DNA of 64,000 nucleotides from Rhynchopus sp. YZ270_cl-10 (lineage: Eukaryota; Euglenozoa; Diplonemea; Diplonemida; Diplonemidae): positions 1,178,001 through 1,242,000 of the forward strand of contig OZ037857.1 of assembly GCA_964035575.1 (NCBI GenBank). Direction: 5' to 3'. Below are positions 54,826 through 63,892 of the stretch, piece after piece. Under the pieces are notes generated by a model that was not told the DNA's origin, made no database searches, and saw only the letters and a program-made list of their open reading frames with translations. Position 1 is the stretch's first letter; every line of letters starts with the position of its first letter. Made by a program: the position numbers and the translations under genes.

Positions 54826-54978
54826 CTTATCGAGCAATCTATACTCATTTTTTTTTATTTTCCTACAAGCGTAGCTTAAAGGAGAAATAGTTCCTCAGAT
54901 ACAGTCGACAATCACCCCTCAAACAGGGTAATTGTGCAATCAACGAAAAAACCTTTCCTTTTACTTATCAGAGTTACT

Positions 54979-55028
54979 ATTTTTTGCCTCCTACTAACCT
55001 CCTACCCTACCTCCCCAAAACCGTACAG
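54979..55028 (+). promoter_or_regulatory. Pyrimidine tract and candidate trans-splice acceptor of the LRR gene
   Basis: A T/C-rich tract (54979-55016) is followed by GTACAG, whose AG at 55027-55028 lies 15 nt before the ATG. This would suit spliced-leader addition if the organism is euglenozoan. Inference only. Confidence 0.35.
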
Positions 55029-55043
55029 AATAATACAAAGAAA

Positions 55044-56875
55044 ATGAGCACCAGATATTCGCAACGAACACCAAGAAGGAAATCGGTTTCCTCTGCGAAG
55101 ACGGGGGGGCCGAAGGCGGGGCAGAGGGATAAACTGGTTTTGAACAAGCACGGGTTAAACAGCATTAAACACATCGCCTACGAGTACCCAGATGTGGAGT
55201 TTCTGTACCTGCGTGAGAACGACTTTGACTCCTTCGATCCCTACATCCGGCTACTCGACCTCAGAATGCTTGATCTCTCTCTAAACAACATCGGCAGCGT
55301 AGCCTTTCTCTGGGGGGGCTCCCTCCCCCAGGAAGGCCGTCCAGGCGAGCTCTCCCTCCCCAAGCTCCGCCACCTCTACCTTACAGGAAACTGCATCGAA
55401 ACGCTAGAAGGGCTTTCCCAGCTGCACTCTCTCGAAACGCTTGCACTCAGTAATAATTGCATTACAAGCTTCGAAGGGCTCGGAGCGCTGCCAAATTTGA
55501 AGGTGCTCTCCCTGCAGTACAACAGTATCAGCAACTTCAAGCATTTCCCGTTTTTGCTGAGTTTGAGTGTATTAGGGCTGCAGGGTAATCCGGTGTCGGA
55601 GTGTGCGACGTACCGTGCTATGGCGGCGTCGGTGTGTTGCTCCTATTTGCAGAAGATTGATGGACAGCCAGTAACTGATACGGAAATGGATATGGCGGAC
55701 AGAATGCAGGGTAAGGTAGGCTTCTGCATCACCGAAGGGTTCGTCCCCACCACGCTAGATGACGACCTCCTCAAGGAGGAGGCCGATCTCTTCCTCCTCG
55801 AACTCCAGCGCCAGCAGTCCATCGGCAAGCCCCTCCGCCTCCAGTCCATCTCCCTCGGACGTCCAGCAGACTCACCCTACAAGGGCACGACCCCCATCGA
55901 GGGGGTCCCAATTATGCTCAGAATATGTCTTCAGGTATGATTTTTGAAGTTGTGAAAAGAAAAAAAAAAATGTACCAACAGGATATGCGCTCCCCGCAAC
56001 TCAGCCGCAACGATGTGTTCCACTCGACCTGCATTTTCCCTGTCGCCTTCAAGGTATGGACCACCTGATGGATTGCATTTTTTTTTATATGACCATACCC
56101 CATCCTGCAGGTTACTGGAGACGCCTCTGAAGTGTTCGTGACTGGTTCGATGAACGGCTGGGAGGCGCCTATTGCGTTGGAGAAGGTTGTCAATGGGTCG
56201 GATGTGCAGTTCCAGACGTATTTGTACTTACCGCCTGGTGAGCATGAGTATTTGTATCTTGTGGACGGGATGGAGAAGGTGTCTGAAGACAGGAAGACAA
56301 CGCGCAAGCATGGAAAGGGTGCGTGCAACTACTACCCCGTCAGCGACGTAGAGGTGCCTGAGGACCAGGAGGACCGCGATACGATTCTGCACGTCCGCTG
56401 GCTGAGGAGCAACGACTTCAACGGGTTTGATCTGCTTCCGGACCACAACTCACTGTCGTACACACCGACGGAGGATGATGTGGGGCGCTGCATGCGTTGC
56501 GAGCTCCTTGCATACGAGGACGGCAGCTTCTCCTCCATTGTTTTCGACATCACGCAGTCTGTGCAGCCGGGCTTCCCCACCTGCACCGCTCTGGACATCC
56601 TAGGCGACCCTGTGCAGGGCCAGCCGCTCACAGTGGAGTACACTTACAAAGGTGGTGAGGAGCACCCACAACTCAACATGCGTTGGCTGCGTATCAGCCA
56701 CGACGAGGAAGTCGACGTCACAGAGTTTGCCGAGCCAGATGGCCTCCAGTTCATCCCCTCCAATGACGATGTCGGCCACTGCATCAAGGTTGAGTACTCC
56801 CCCATGCGTTCCGACTGGATTGCAGGAAATCCCGTCACAGCCGTCACCCGTCCAGTTCGCGGGTTGGATGCCTAG
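55044..56875 (+). CDS. AIR9-like protein: leucine-rich repeats, CBM48-like domain and two A9-type repeats (3 exons)
   Basis: Three exons (55044-55934, 55982-56053, 56111-56875) join in phase 0 to 575 residues. Residues 1-30 are basic and Ser-rich. Residues ~31-210 are SDS22-type leucine-rich repeats (LRHLYLTGNCIETLEGL, LETLALSNNCITSFEGL, LKVLSLQYNSI) with a capping segment. Residues ~314-400 resemble the CBM48/AMPK-beta glycogen-binding fold (VFVTGSMNGW...LPPGEHEYLYLVDG). Residues ~404-490 and ~491-575 are two repeats with W-x-R near the start and YTPTEDDVG / FIPSNDDVG, the signature of A9 repeats in AIR9. AIR9 proteins of plants and trypanosomatids are microtubule-associated and carry LRRs plus A9 repeats; a CBM48-like insert is not something I recall there. 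The first ATG after the pyrimidine tract was chosen. Likely cytoskeletal; glycan binding is speculative. Confidence 0.82.
55935..55981 (+). other. Spliceosomal intron 1 of the LRR gene (47 nt)
   Basis: CAG|GTATGA...CCAACAG|GAT. It falls between codons; reading through it hits a stop at once, and removing it restores the frame into exon 2. Confidence 0.8.
56054..56110 (+). other. Spliceosomal intron 2 of the LRR gene (57 nt)
   Basis: AAG|GTATGG...CCTGCAG|GTT, with a T run before the acceptor. Removal joins PVAFK to VTGDASEVFVTG within the CBM48-like domain, matching the family start. Confidence 0.85.
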
Positions 56876-57003
56876 AAAATGCTGGGAGAAAAAAAAGGCG
56901 GTTTTGTAAATTTATATCAAAAGGTGCGTATTTTGTCTAGATTTTTGTAATTTTTTTTTGAAAAAAAAAGTCCCCCTATTGTAAAATGAGAGATGTGTGC
57001 TTT

Positions 57004-57044
57004 GACTAAGGTTCAACAGAGGCTTTGGGTTCATTTTATAAACC
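57004..57044 (+). repeat. Hairpin family A copy (diverged)
   Basis: GACTAAGGTTCAACAGAGGC then TTTGGGTTCATTTTATAAAC. Confidence 0.5.
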
Positions 57045-57102
57045 CCCTTTTTTTCTTCTCTGATGCGTTTCGTTTTCACTTCCGTAGTGTAAGGTTTTAC
57101 AC

Positions 57103-57144
57103 AAGATGGCTAAGCACGAGAGGCTTTTGGTTCATCTCATAAAC
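57103..57144 (+). repeat. Hairpin family A copy
   Basis: AAGATGGCTAAGCACGAGAG then GCTTTTGGTTCATCTCATAA; outer stem intact, inner stem partly lost. Confidence 0.65.
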
Positions 57145-57285
57145 TTTTTCTTATTTATACACGCTCTACGGGAATACGAAAAAGAGAGGAAAAAAGATGG
57201 TTTAAGGATATCCCCCCCCCTTTTTTTTTTGGAATGCGTTGTTCACAAGACGCGCTGCCTCTTAAAATGTGTGTTTTTTTTTTTT

Positions 57286-57315
57286 AATGTGTTTCGAGAG
57301 GCACATTCACGTTTC
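57286..57315 (+). repeat. Hairpin family A copy, ATGTG/CACAT stem
   Basis: AATGTGTTTCGAGAGGCACA then TTCACGTTTC. Confidence 0.5.
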
Positions 57316-57543
57316 AGAAAAAAATGTTTTTTTTTTTGTTTGTACAAATTTGGTTTGTTTTGTTTGTATTTTTTTTTGTTTTCGAAGACAAAAAAAGGAT
57401 GATATCAGCAATCTCTCCGAAGGAAAAAAGTAACATATTTTCCTTTCAAAAGAAAAAAAATAATTTAAAACAACAGTAAAAACCCTTAGCAGGGTTGAAG
57501 TTGGAGTTGAAAAGGTGTATTTTGGTTCTCATTGGGTCGTCTT

Positions 57544-57585
57544 TGCGTCCCAGAGGCGTTTTGTACATTTCAAAGCTTCACTTTG
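57544..57585 (+). repeat. Hairpin family B copy
   Basis: TGCGTCCCAGAGGCGTTTTG then TACATTTCAAAGCTTCACTT; the 5' GTGTCAG part is diverged. Confidence 0.5.
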
Positions 57586-58272
57586 TTTCCGGGTCCCAAA
57601 TCCCATCGTAATTTTCCCCCTAGAGAAATGTGTGAAACGTGAGAAAGGGAATTTAATTGTACGCCCATTCTCTCCTCTGCACGCAACCACCCTCATCCTC
57701 CCCCTTAAGGAGCGATCCTCTCCCTAAACATTAAAAAAATACCCCCCCTTCCCCCTCAAAGAGCGATGTCACAACACGTAAACAAAAAAGTACAAAAAAA
57801 ATTTTTTTTGTTGCGTCTTGCAGTCATCAGTTGTCATTTTTTTTTCTCTCTTCACGTTACTCCTTTACTGTGAGTTAAAACCCCCCCTCTCGCCATGAAG
57901 GCATTAAAAAAACAATGGCACGACATATCGAGTACATACTACTTGCACTAATAAAAAAAACTAAGAAATTCAAAAAGGGATCGGGTACCACTCCCAACAC
58001 ATTCCCTCCCCCCTTCCCCCCTGAGGTTTTCCTCATATGTTCAACGTGACGAGAAGAAAAAAAGTAAAAAGTAAAAAAAAAAATGTGAACCACACAAAAT
58101 ACAACATAAAAAAAAATGGATCTTTTCTAATCATCATTTGACCTTCCCTGATCATCCCACAATGTACACACCATCAAAAGGCGTTCTTTTCTTTTCCCGT
58201 TCTTCTCTTCTCTCTCTCTTCATTTATTTATTTATTCCTGACAAAGTTCAGTTGAATCACATTGGTTAGATC

Positions 58273-59226
58273 ATGGATACAGCACATCATACTGCTGATT
58301 ATGAGGAGATTAACGATTTGAATGCGTCACATGCGTCGTTCACTTCGTCACGTGGTGAGGTGCGTGCGTCATGTGTATCACGCATAGTGCATAAGGTGAC
58401 AAACAACAAGAAGGTCGCGCTGTCGATGTCGTTGGTCCTCTTTGCGACCATCACCTCTGCTCAGGTGGTGGGGGCGCTCATAGCAGGGTCCACGGCACTG
58501 CTTGCAGACTGCGCCAGCATGGGGGTCGACACTATCTCCTACGCCGTGAATTTGATAGCAGAATGCTTCCCCCAACCTGACAAACTCAAGCAGCAACGCA
58601 ATTTTTTGGTGACTGCTGGGGCATCGTATATTGCTTTGGTGGGTATCTCTATTTATTTCTGTGTTGGAGCAATCGAAGCGCTTGTCGCCAACGAAGACGA
58701 CGAAGAAGATCCAGACGCCAACATCATCTTCGCCTTTGCCGTTACCGGAATCCTATTTGATGTCATCAGCCTGGTACCATACTTCTTTCAGCTAAAAGGC
58801 AGTGAAGACGCGTCTTCACAAAACCTCAAAAGTGCTTGTACCCACGTTGGAGCAGATCTTCTCCGCTCCATTAGTACCTGCATTGAAGGAATCCTCCTCT
58901 GGACCACATCCATCAACGGTGAACGTCTCGATGCGATTGTTACTCTGATTGTCACCGCAACGATTCTGATCGGTGTGATGCACCCTATTGTGATGTGGTT
59001 CATCAACCTTAAGCAATATCTTGAAGACAAAGAGAAGCATGCCAATGGTGAAAACGACGTGGAAAGCATTAGAGGCGGGGGAGGAGGAGGAGGAGGTGAT
59101 GAGATGAGACCCACCACCCCACCCCCCAAGGAATCCCCCAAAAGCGCTAGCAGCACCCCTCCCTTGCAGTATCAGCAGGCTGTCATCGTTGACGTTGACG
59201 ACGCATCGCTGCAGGCTGTGTCGTAA
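58273..59226 (+). CDS. Cation diffusion facilitator-like membrane transporter (six TM)
   Basis: A 317-residue protein without introns. Six hydrophobic segments are visible at about residues 48-70, 74-96, 111-137, 150-171, 190-211 and 220-246, the CDF layout. TM2 reads LLADCASMGVD (76-86), the family's ADxxHxxxD site with Ser in place of the metal-binding His; TM5 keeps HVGAD (H191, D195). A short acidic loop (EDDEEDPD, 141-148) lies between TM3 and TM4. The C-terminal ferredoxin-like domain of classical CDFs is missing; instead there is a charged segment, a Gly run (268-275) and a Pro/Ser-rich tail. CDF proteins export Zn2+, Mn2+ or Fe2+ from the cytosol in exchange for protons. The altered site makes the substrate uncertain. 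The ATG chosen follows a pyrimidine tract and AG. Confidence 0.8.
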   Translation: MDTAHHTADYEEINDLNASHASFTSSRGEVRASCVSRIVHKVTNNKKVALSMSLVLFATITSAQVVGALIAGSTALLADCASMGVDTISYAVNLIAECFPQPDKLKQQRNFLVTAGASYIALVGISIYFCVGAIEALVANEDDEEDPDANIIFAFAVTGILFDVISLVPYFFQLKGSEDASSQNLKSACTHVGADLLRSISTCIEGILLWTTSINGERLDAIVTLIVTATILIGVMHPIVMWFINLKQYLEDKEKHANGENDVESIRGGGGGGGGDEMRPTTPPPKESPKSASSTPPLQYQQAVIVDVDDASLQAVS

Positions 59227-59438
59227 ATAGAGGAAAACCTGCGGAGAAGAGAGAGCGGGGAGAAATACTTCAGTCAGAGATGGGGAAAGGGGTGGAAAGG
59301 AGTAGAGAAGTGAACCTACCTAAGGTCTGAGAGGTTGATGGTTGATGCAAAAAATGGGGAGGGTGTTGTGCAAATAGGAGTACAAAGCGTGGTGTCTCAA
59401 TTTTTCAAAAAAAAAAAAAAAAATGGAAGAGAAAAATT

Positions 59439-59487
59439 GGACAGTGGAGACTGTCCGGACAACAATATGCGAGAGTATTGTTCGCAT
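59439..59487 (+). repeat. Two consecutive perfect hairpins (family C-related)
   Basis: GGACAGT/ACTGTCC around GGAG, then AACAATA/TATTGTT around TGCGAGAG. The first contains the AGTGGAG of families C/D and the second the CGAGAG of family A. Confidence 0.5.
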
Positions 59488-59757
59488 AAATAAGTAGGTG
59501 GGGTATTGACCTAATCTCTGTCAAAACTCGAGAGGTGTGCGATGATCCTGGTATTATAAAAAAAATCAGCAAAAACCCGCAAAACCCGGAACGAATAATA
59601 GAATTTTAAGAAAAAGGTATTATCAGATTTTTGCTTTCGTTGAGTTGTCTTCTTTTAGATTGCAGCGAAAAAGAAAAAAAATAAATAAAAAGAAAGAGTC
59701 CCCAAGCGTCTCAAGCGTTCAAAAAGGTGTACAAAAAGGTTCCTGTCTTTAAGTTTC

Positions 59758-59796
59758 TAAGATGCCCTTATTATTCCAGAGGCTTTAGGTTATCTG
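59758..59796 (+). repeat. Hairpin family A relic
   Basis: TAAGATGCCCTTATTATTCC then AGAGGCTTTAGGTTATCT. Confidence 0.35.
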
Positions 59797-60274
59797 AGCA
59801 AAACGTGTCTTTTGTTCTTTCAGACGTGACATTTTGTTGACGCCACCAAAAGTGCTTAGTTCTGCTTGGGGATCCTTTTGGAGTGATCTAACGGGTATAG
59901 GGGGAAGTGCCTCGTAAAACAATGCCTTTTGAAGAAAAGGTGAAATCCTAGCTTTTTTTATTTATTTTTTGGAAAATAAATTGTCCCCCGTGACACTCTT
60001 GTTTCGTGGCGAAAAAAAAAATGGTATTTTGTTTTCGTACCAGACTGGAAAACCCTGTGTTTTTTATTGTTGTTTTTTTATTTTTGCGATATTGTACAAT
60101 GTTGGTACTAAACGTGGCCCCTTTTTTGTTGCGTGATTTCCACCCCATATGGGTTCATTAGTATGGAACGCCCTGTTAAATGTGGTTTTCATATGTTTTG
60201 TGCTACCCCTTGCTGTCCCATAAGCGTTTTGCGCTCTCACTACGTTGCTATGTTATATTTTGTTTGGGTGGTGG

Positions 60275-60295
60275 AGCTTAGGTTCATCTCATAAA
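60275..60295 (+). repeat. Hairpin family A 3' half
   Basis: GCTTAGGTTCATCTCATAAA without its 5' partner. Confidence 0.4.
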
Positions 60296-60547
60296 GAATG
60301 TTATTTTCTCTTTTTTAGGGACATCGTTCGCGCCGTTCAGGTGAAACCCAAGAGAGTAGTGCGGTGCGATTTTTCGCCCACTACAAAGTTTTTAATACAA
60401 ACATCACTCTTCAGCTATGGGTTTCCGTGATGTGACTCAAGCACACAAGGCCGAGGCTCGTCTTGCCAACCTTTTCTCTCTTTTTTTTTGAGGGGTAATG
60501 ACTGTATACCTGCTTACAGCTTCCCTGTAAACCAAACCCAAGCGAAT

Positions 60548-60628
60548 CACTCCGGGGTTCGATAACCCGCGGAGTGTCAGTGCCTGCGTCCCAGAGGCGT
60601 TTGCACTATCAACTTCACTTTTTTTTGA
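60548..60628 (+). repeat. Hairpin family B copy with upstream hairpin (reference copy)
   Basis: CACTCCG-GGGTT-CGAT-AACCC-G-CGGAGTG forms a near-perfect upstream hairpin; its loop region GGTTCGATAACC resembles a Pol III B box. Then AGTGC/GCACT encloses GCGTC..GGCGT, tail ATCAACTTCACT and a T run. Confidence 0.7.
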
Positions 60629-60633
60629 GTGAG

Positions 60634-60676
60634 GGAGTGTCAGTGCCTGCATCCGTGGAGGTGTTTGCACTCACCC
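60634..60676 (+). repeat. Hairpin family B copy
   Basis: AGTGTCAGTGCCTGCATCCG then TGGAGGTGTTTGCACTCACC, directly after the previous copy; inner stem CATC/GGTG instead of GCGTC/GGCGT. Confidence 0.6.
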
Positions 60677-60696
60677 ATTTTGTACTCTGTCACACC

Positions 60697-60861
60697 ACGA
60701 CCTAGTTATCACCCATGACTAGTTACATGACAAGACCAAATAATGACAAGACCCCCGTAATGAGTGGCGTTAGGTCCTGTCATTTGACAGGGGGTCTTGT
60801 CATTATTTAGTCTTGTCATGTAACTAGTCATATCCCCTTGTCATTGCTCACACTAGGTCGT
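60697..60861. repeat. Foldback repeat
   Basis: ACGACCTAGT/ACTAGGTCGT arms and long inner arms (CATGACTAGTTACATGACAA onward and inverse) leave only a ~30-bp loop. Target duplication not seen. Confidence 0.65.
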
Positions 60862-61237
60862 AGTGGCAACTATTGTTTTCCCCCAACCCCCCAAAAAACG
60901 ATAGTGGAGGAATCCGTGTGTTGCCCTCTCTGTGCGGGCCCGTTTCATCTTTCAGGCTTCTTTCCCTGTCCCCATCCCTTTTGCCACGCAATGTGTTGTT
61001 GCGTTCACTGGCGGAAGGAAAACCACTGTGGTCTTTCAGCTTGGCGCTTTCATCCAACTGCAGTATTTGCCCTTTTTAGTATGCTACTTTTTATCCCAGG
61101 AAGGCATACCTTCATTTGTCACGCTTTCTCTTTTATATTAACAAAAACTGCACCAGGAACAACTCGGTTGAGGTACACTACGATGTGGATGATTTTCTCA
61201 CACATACTTTTTTTCCCGTACCATATCAGATTGTGAT

Positions 61238-61280
61238 CAAGGTGGCTTACGTACAGCGCGGCTTAGGTTCATCTTCACAA
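61238..61280 (+). repeat. Hairpin family A copy
   Basis: AAGGTGGCTTACGTACAGCG then CGGCTTAGGTTCATCTT; outer AAGGTG/CATCTT intact. Confidence 0.55.
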
Positions 61281-61377
61281 CTTTTTGTTGGTGTTGGTTG
61301 TACACTAATCTGTTGAGGTTTACAAGAACACCTTTTTTCGGATAAGCTGGTATTCTGTACCAAGAATAGCCTTTAAT

Positions 61378-61502
61378 TACCGTAGGCGTACAAATAGTGG
61401 ACCGTAAGTAATGTGTACCGTAACAAATGTGGAACGAATCGCGAAAAAAATGGGAGCGTGGAACATTTTTACGGTCCACTATTGTTACGCCTATGGGAGG
61501 TA
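61378..61502. mobile_element. Mini inverted-repeat element, CCGTAGGCGTA type
   Basis: CGTAGGCGTACAAATAGTGG at left and CCACTATTGTTACGCCTATG at right, with ACCGTAA/TTACGGT next inward. Related in design to the ACCGTAA elements at 9855 and 32303. Confidence 0.55.
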
Positions 61503-61671
61503 CCCCTGGTTATGAGCGACTGAGTGACTGAGTGTTGTCTCCCCCTTGGAAAGTGTTCCGGATGGGTATATGGATACTTCAGGAGCGTTAATTCAACATT
61601 CATAGTCTTTCTTTAGTGCAGTATCCACAAACAAAAGAGGTGTCAATAACAACCCCATCTTTCCTTTCAGT

Positions 61672-61704
61672 AAGATGTGTGTGCATGAGGGGTGCATTCA
61701 TCTT
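61672..61704 (+). repeat. Hairpin family A copy (perfect outer stem)
   Basis: AAGATG/CATCTT outer stem, TGTGTGCATGAGGGGTGCAT inside, then ACACG and a T run. Confidence 0.65.
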
Positions 61705-61770
61705 ACACGTTTTTTTTGTTGATGCTTTCTAGTCTTTGATTGGAAATGCAACATATTTTTTTCTTTTTTG

Positions 61771-61888
61771 CTGTGACCTTGCGAAGTAGGCGCTGACTAC
61801 CGGTAGTTAATTTTTTTTTTTTGGCAGCCGCTCCACTGGTCGTACTTTGGTTTGTTGTTGCGCTATACAAGCGGGGTTCCACACTTTC
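61771..61888 (-). repeat. Copy 3 of the 4868-type repeat (diverged)
   Basis: CTGTGACCTTGCGAAGTAGG to GCGGGGTTCCACAC, same orientation as the copy at 46931 but interrupted by a T run. Confidence 0.65.
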
Positions 61889-62040
61889 GAACTCTTTTCA
61901 AAAAAATATACATGTTTTTCTTTAGTCCACTACCTCATGCTTTGTTACTGTGAATAGCATAAGGGGTGCACTGTGAATAAGGGGTTCTTTGCAATTAGCT
62001 GTCCAGTTGTCATGGAGAAGTGGTTGTGTGGCTGCTTTAG

Positions 62041-62260
62041 GCAGTGTTGCAGCGTTGCAGTGTTGCAGTGTTGCAGTGTTTCAGTGTTGCAGTGTTGCAG
62101 TGTTGCAGTGTTGCAGTGTTGCAGTGTTGCAGTGTTGCAGTGTTGCAGTGTTGCAGTGTTGCAGTGTTGCAGTGTTGCAGTGTTGCAGTGTTGCAGTGTT
62201 GCAGTGTTGCAGTGTTGCAGTGTTGCAGTGTTGCAGTGTTGCAGTGTTGCAGTGTTGCAG
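62041..62260. repeat. (TGTTGCAG)n satellite, about 27 units
   Basis: 8-bp tandem array; open frames of 70-120 codons on both strands are artefacts. Confidence 0.96.
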
Positions 62261-62389
62261 CTTTTTGCTTTCTTTGAGGTGCTTGTGAACCATTATAGTA
62301 CTGAGGAAGTGTCCCCAACGAATCGTAGGGGATGAATCACATTAAAAAAAGACGTCATTGTCGCTTTTCAGAATTAAGAACAGAAGAAA

Positions 62390-62440
62390 GTGGAGATTTG
62401 CACAACCGTGGCAAACTACACTACTCCAACAATTTATCAA
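62390..62440 (+). repeat. Hairpin family C copy
   Basis: GTGGAGATTTGCACAACCGT then GGCAAACTACACTACTCCAA and CAATTTATC. Confidence 0.65.
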
Positions 62441-63133
62441 GAAAAAAAGAAAGAAAAAAAACAGTTCAGAACAGTGCACATTGTGTATGTGTGTGCGTGT
62501 GTGTATTTCCCCAAAAAAACCGTGTCTTTTGTTTTTTTTTTTTTTTTTTTTTTTTGCAACAAATTGTCGTTTATGACCTCAGGTGAGGTAATTAGAGGAC
62601 ACATCATGTCTAGAAAAGCTTCCCCAAAGTGTGCCCCTTCCCCCATTTCTACATGAACAAAACGAAAGAAAAAGGGGAAAAAAACAGTTCACCACATCCA
62701 TACATTGGTGACTAGGCAGACAAATGATTAGGTTCAGACCAACATATCTCCCTTCTCTTTCAAGCTTTCTTTTCTTCTGATTCCTGTTTTAAAAGAAAAG
62801 AACGTTTTAAGTTTTACTTTTGTTTTCCCACAACAACCTCACCGCGATAACCATATTTTTTTTTTTTTTGGAAGAAAACCGGACAATAATATTATATTCA
62901 TATCTCATTCATTCCTTAGTTGTTACTCTGTACCCTCCTTCCCCTTTTGTGCTTTCATCCATGGCTGACATCGTACGTGGGTCAGTGGAGGTGCCTGCAG
63001 CAATTACTATTTTTCCTTCTCTTCGTTTAAAAACCCGCCGGAGTTCGGCGGAGCTGTCTCCCCAAAAAGGACTTCTCAAAAGTCACGACGAGTATTTTCT
63101 TCTTTTTTTTTTTTTTTTTTTTTGCGTCCGATT

Positions 63134-63765
63134 CAGGGTGTTTCCTAATTTGCTTCCGCTTCCGGGGATTTGGAAAAAATTGGCCAGGGAAAAAATTTGC
63201 GGGAAAAAATTAGGGACGTATTTAAAGTGCTTATGTTTTGGTATTTTCCCGAAAGAAGTATGTTCGCTGTTCTGGATCGCTCCAATCATTCAAATAAAGC
63301 AGTTTTCGGGAATTTTTATTTTCACCGATGTTGGGTACCGTGCGCCTGCGGCGCTGCCTGTTCCTACCAGTTTCTACAGGCAAACACTTGGCCCCTTTAC
63401 CTTACACTGACGGGTTTTGACCAAAACCAAGGACTTGTCCATTTCGTCAAATTGACCCCACCACAGAACGGACGGATTCCGGAAATGCAAATGCCGGTGT
63501 TTTCGGGCATTTTCATGTTTTCAGGATCAGGGAGAGAAAATCTGGGTTGTGGGATTTACCTGGTCCCCTTTTCCTTACACTCATTTTGACCAACACCAAG
63601 AACTTGGCCATTTCGGCAAATTGACCCCACCACAGCGCGGACGGATTCCGGAAATGCCATTCGCGGTGTGTTTTGGGCCTGAAAACCTACCGTTTCTTCA
63701 GGGAAAAAATTTGCTTCCGGATGTCGAAATTTTCCGGAAAAGTTCCGAAATTAGGAAACACCCTG
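63134..63765. mobile_element. hAT-type MITE with perfect 8-bp target duplication
   Basis: CAGGGTGTTTCCTAATTT and its inverse end the element; GTCCGATT stands on both sides (63126-63133, 63766-63773). Inside are a family G hairpin (63331-63364) and two tandem copies of the ~90-bp module also found at 49134. No transposase. Confidence 0.88.
63331..63364 (+). repeat. Hairpin family G, GCGCC/GGCGC type
   Basis: TTGGGTACCGTGCGCCTGCG then GCGCTGCCTGTTCC; near-identical to 21934. Confidence 0.65.
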
Positions 63766-63892
63766 GTCCGATTTCTAAACGATGATTTCTTCCTCTCTCC
63801 CTCCGCCCTTCCCCTTCTTTATTCTCAAAACGAATCAATTCTATTCTCCCTTCATTTTCCCCCATCACATTGCCCTGATGCTCTATCAATCC

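Larger units (their letters stand above)
49369..55043. other. Gene-free spacer up to the LRR gene
   Basis: Contains a GCCCGGG-rich palindromic patch (about 49895-50005), family G hairpins, other hairpins, and AT-rich runs. A frame at about 52195-52431 has fairly normal composition but matches nothing I recognise. Confidence 0.65.
56876..58272. other. Spacer between the LRR and CDF-like genes
   Basis: 3' flank of the LRR gene, then four hairpin repeats and T/A runs. A pyrimidine tract at about 58185-58222 followed by AG at 58246-58250 and 58268-58269 precedes the next ATG. No other gene seen. Confidence 0.65.
59227..63125. other. Gene-free 3' part of the window
   Basis: Hairpins, foldbacks, one satellite and one 4868-type repeat copy in AT-rich DNA. 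A Cys-rich frame at about 60838-61236 overlaps a foldback and is not credible. Confidence 0.65.

Noticed and set aside
54903-54945. A reverse-strand copy of hairpin family E (GTCGACAATCACC)
   Set aside because: The same stretch also reads as a + strand copy (CCC..GGG stem, then TAATTGTGCAATCAAC plus A run), so it cannot count as evidence for either orientation.
60838-61236. Cys-rich 132-codon frame resembling a zinc-finger protein
   Set aside because: Its start lies in the arm of a foldback repeat, no regular Cys spacing is present, and composition matches spacer DNA.
61973-62335. Cys/Val/Leu-rich frames
   Set aside because: Translation of the 8-bp TGTTGCAG array.
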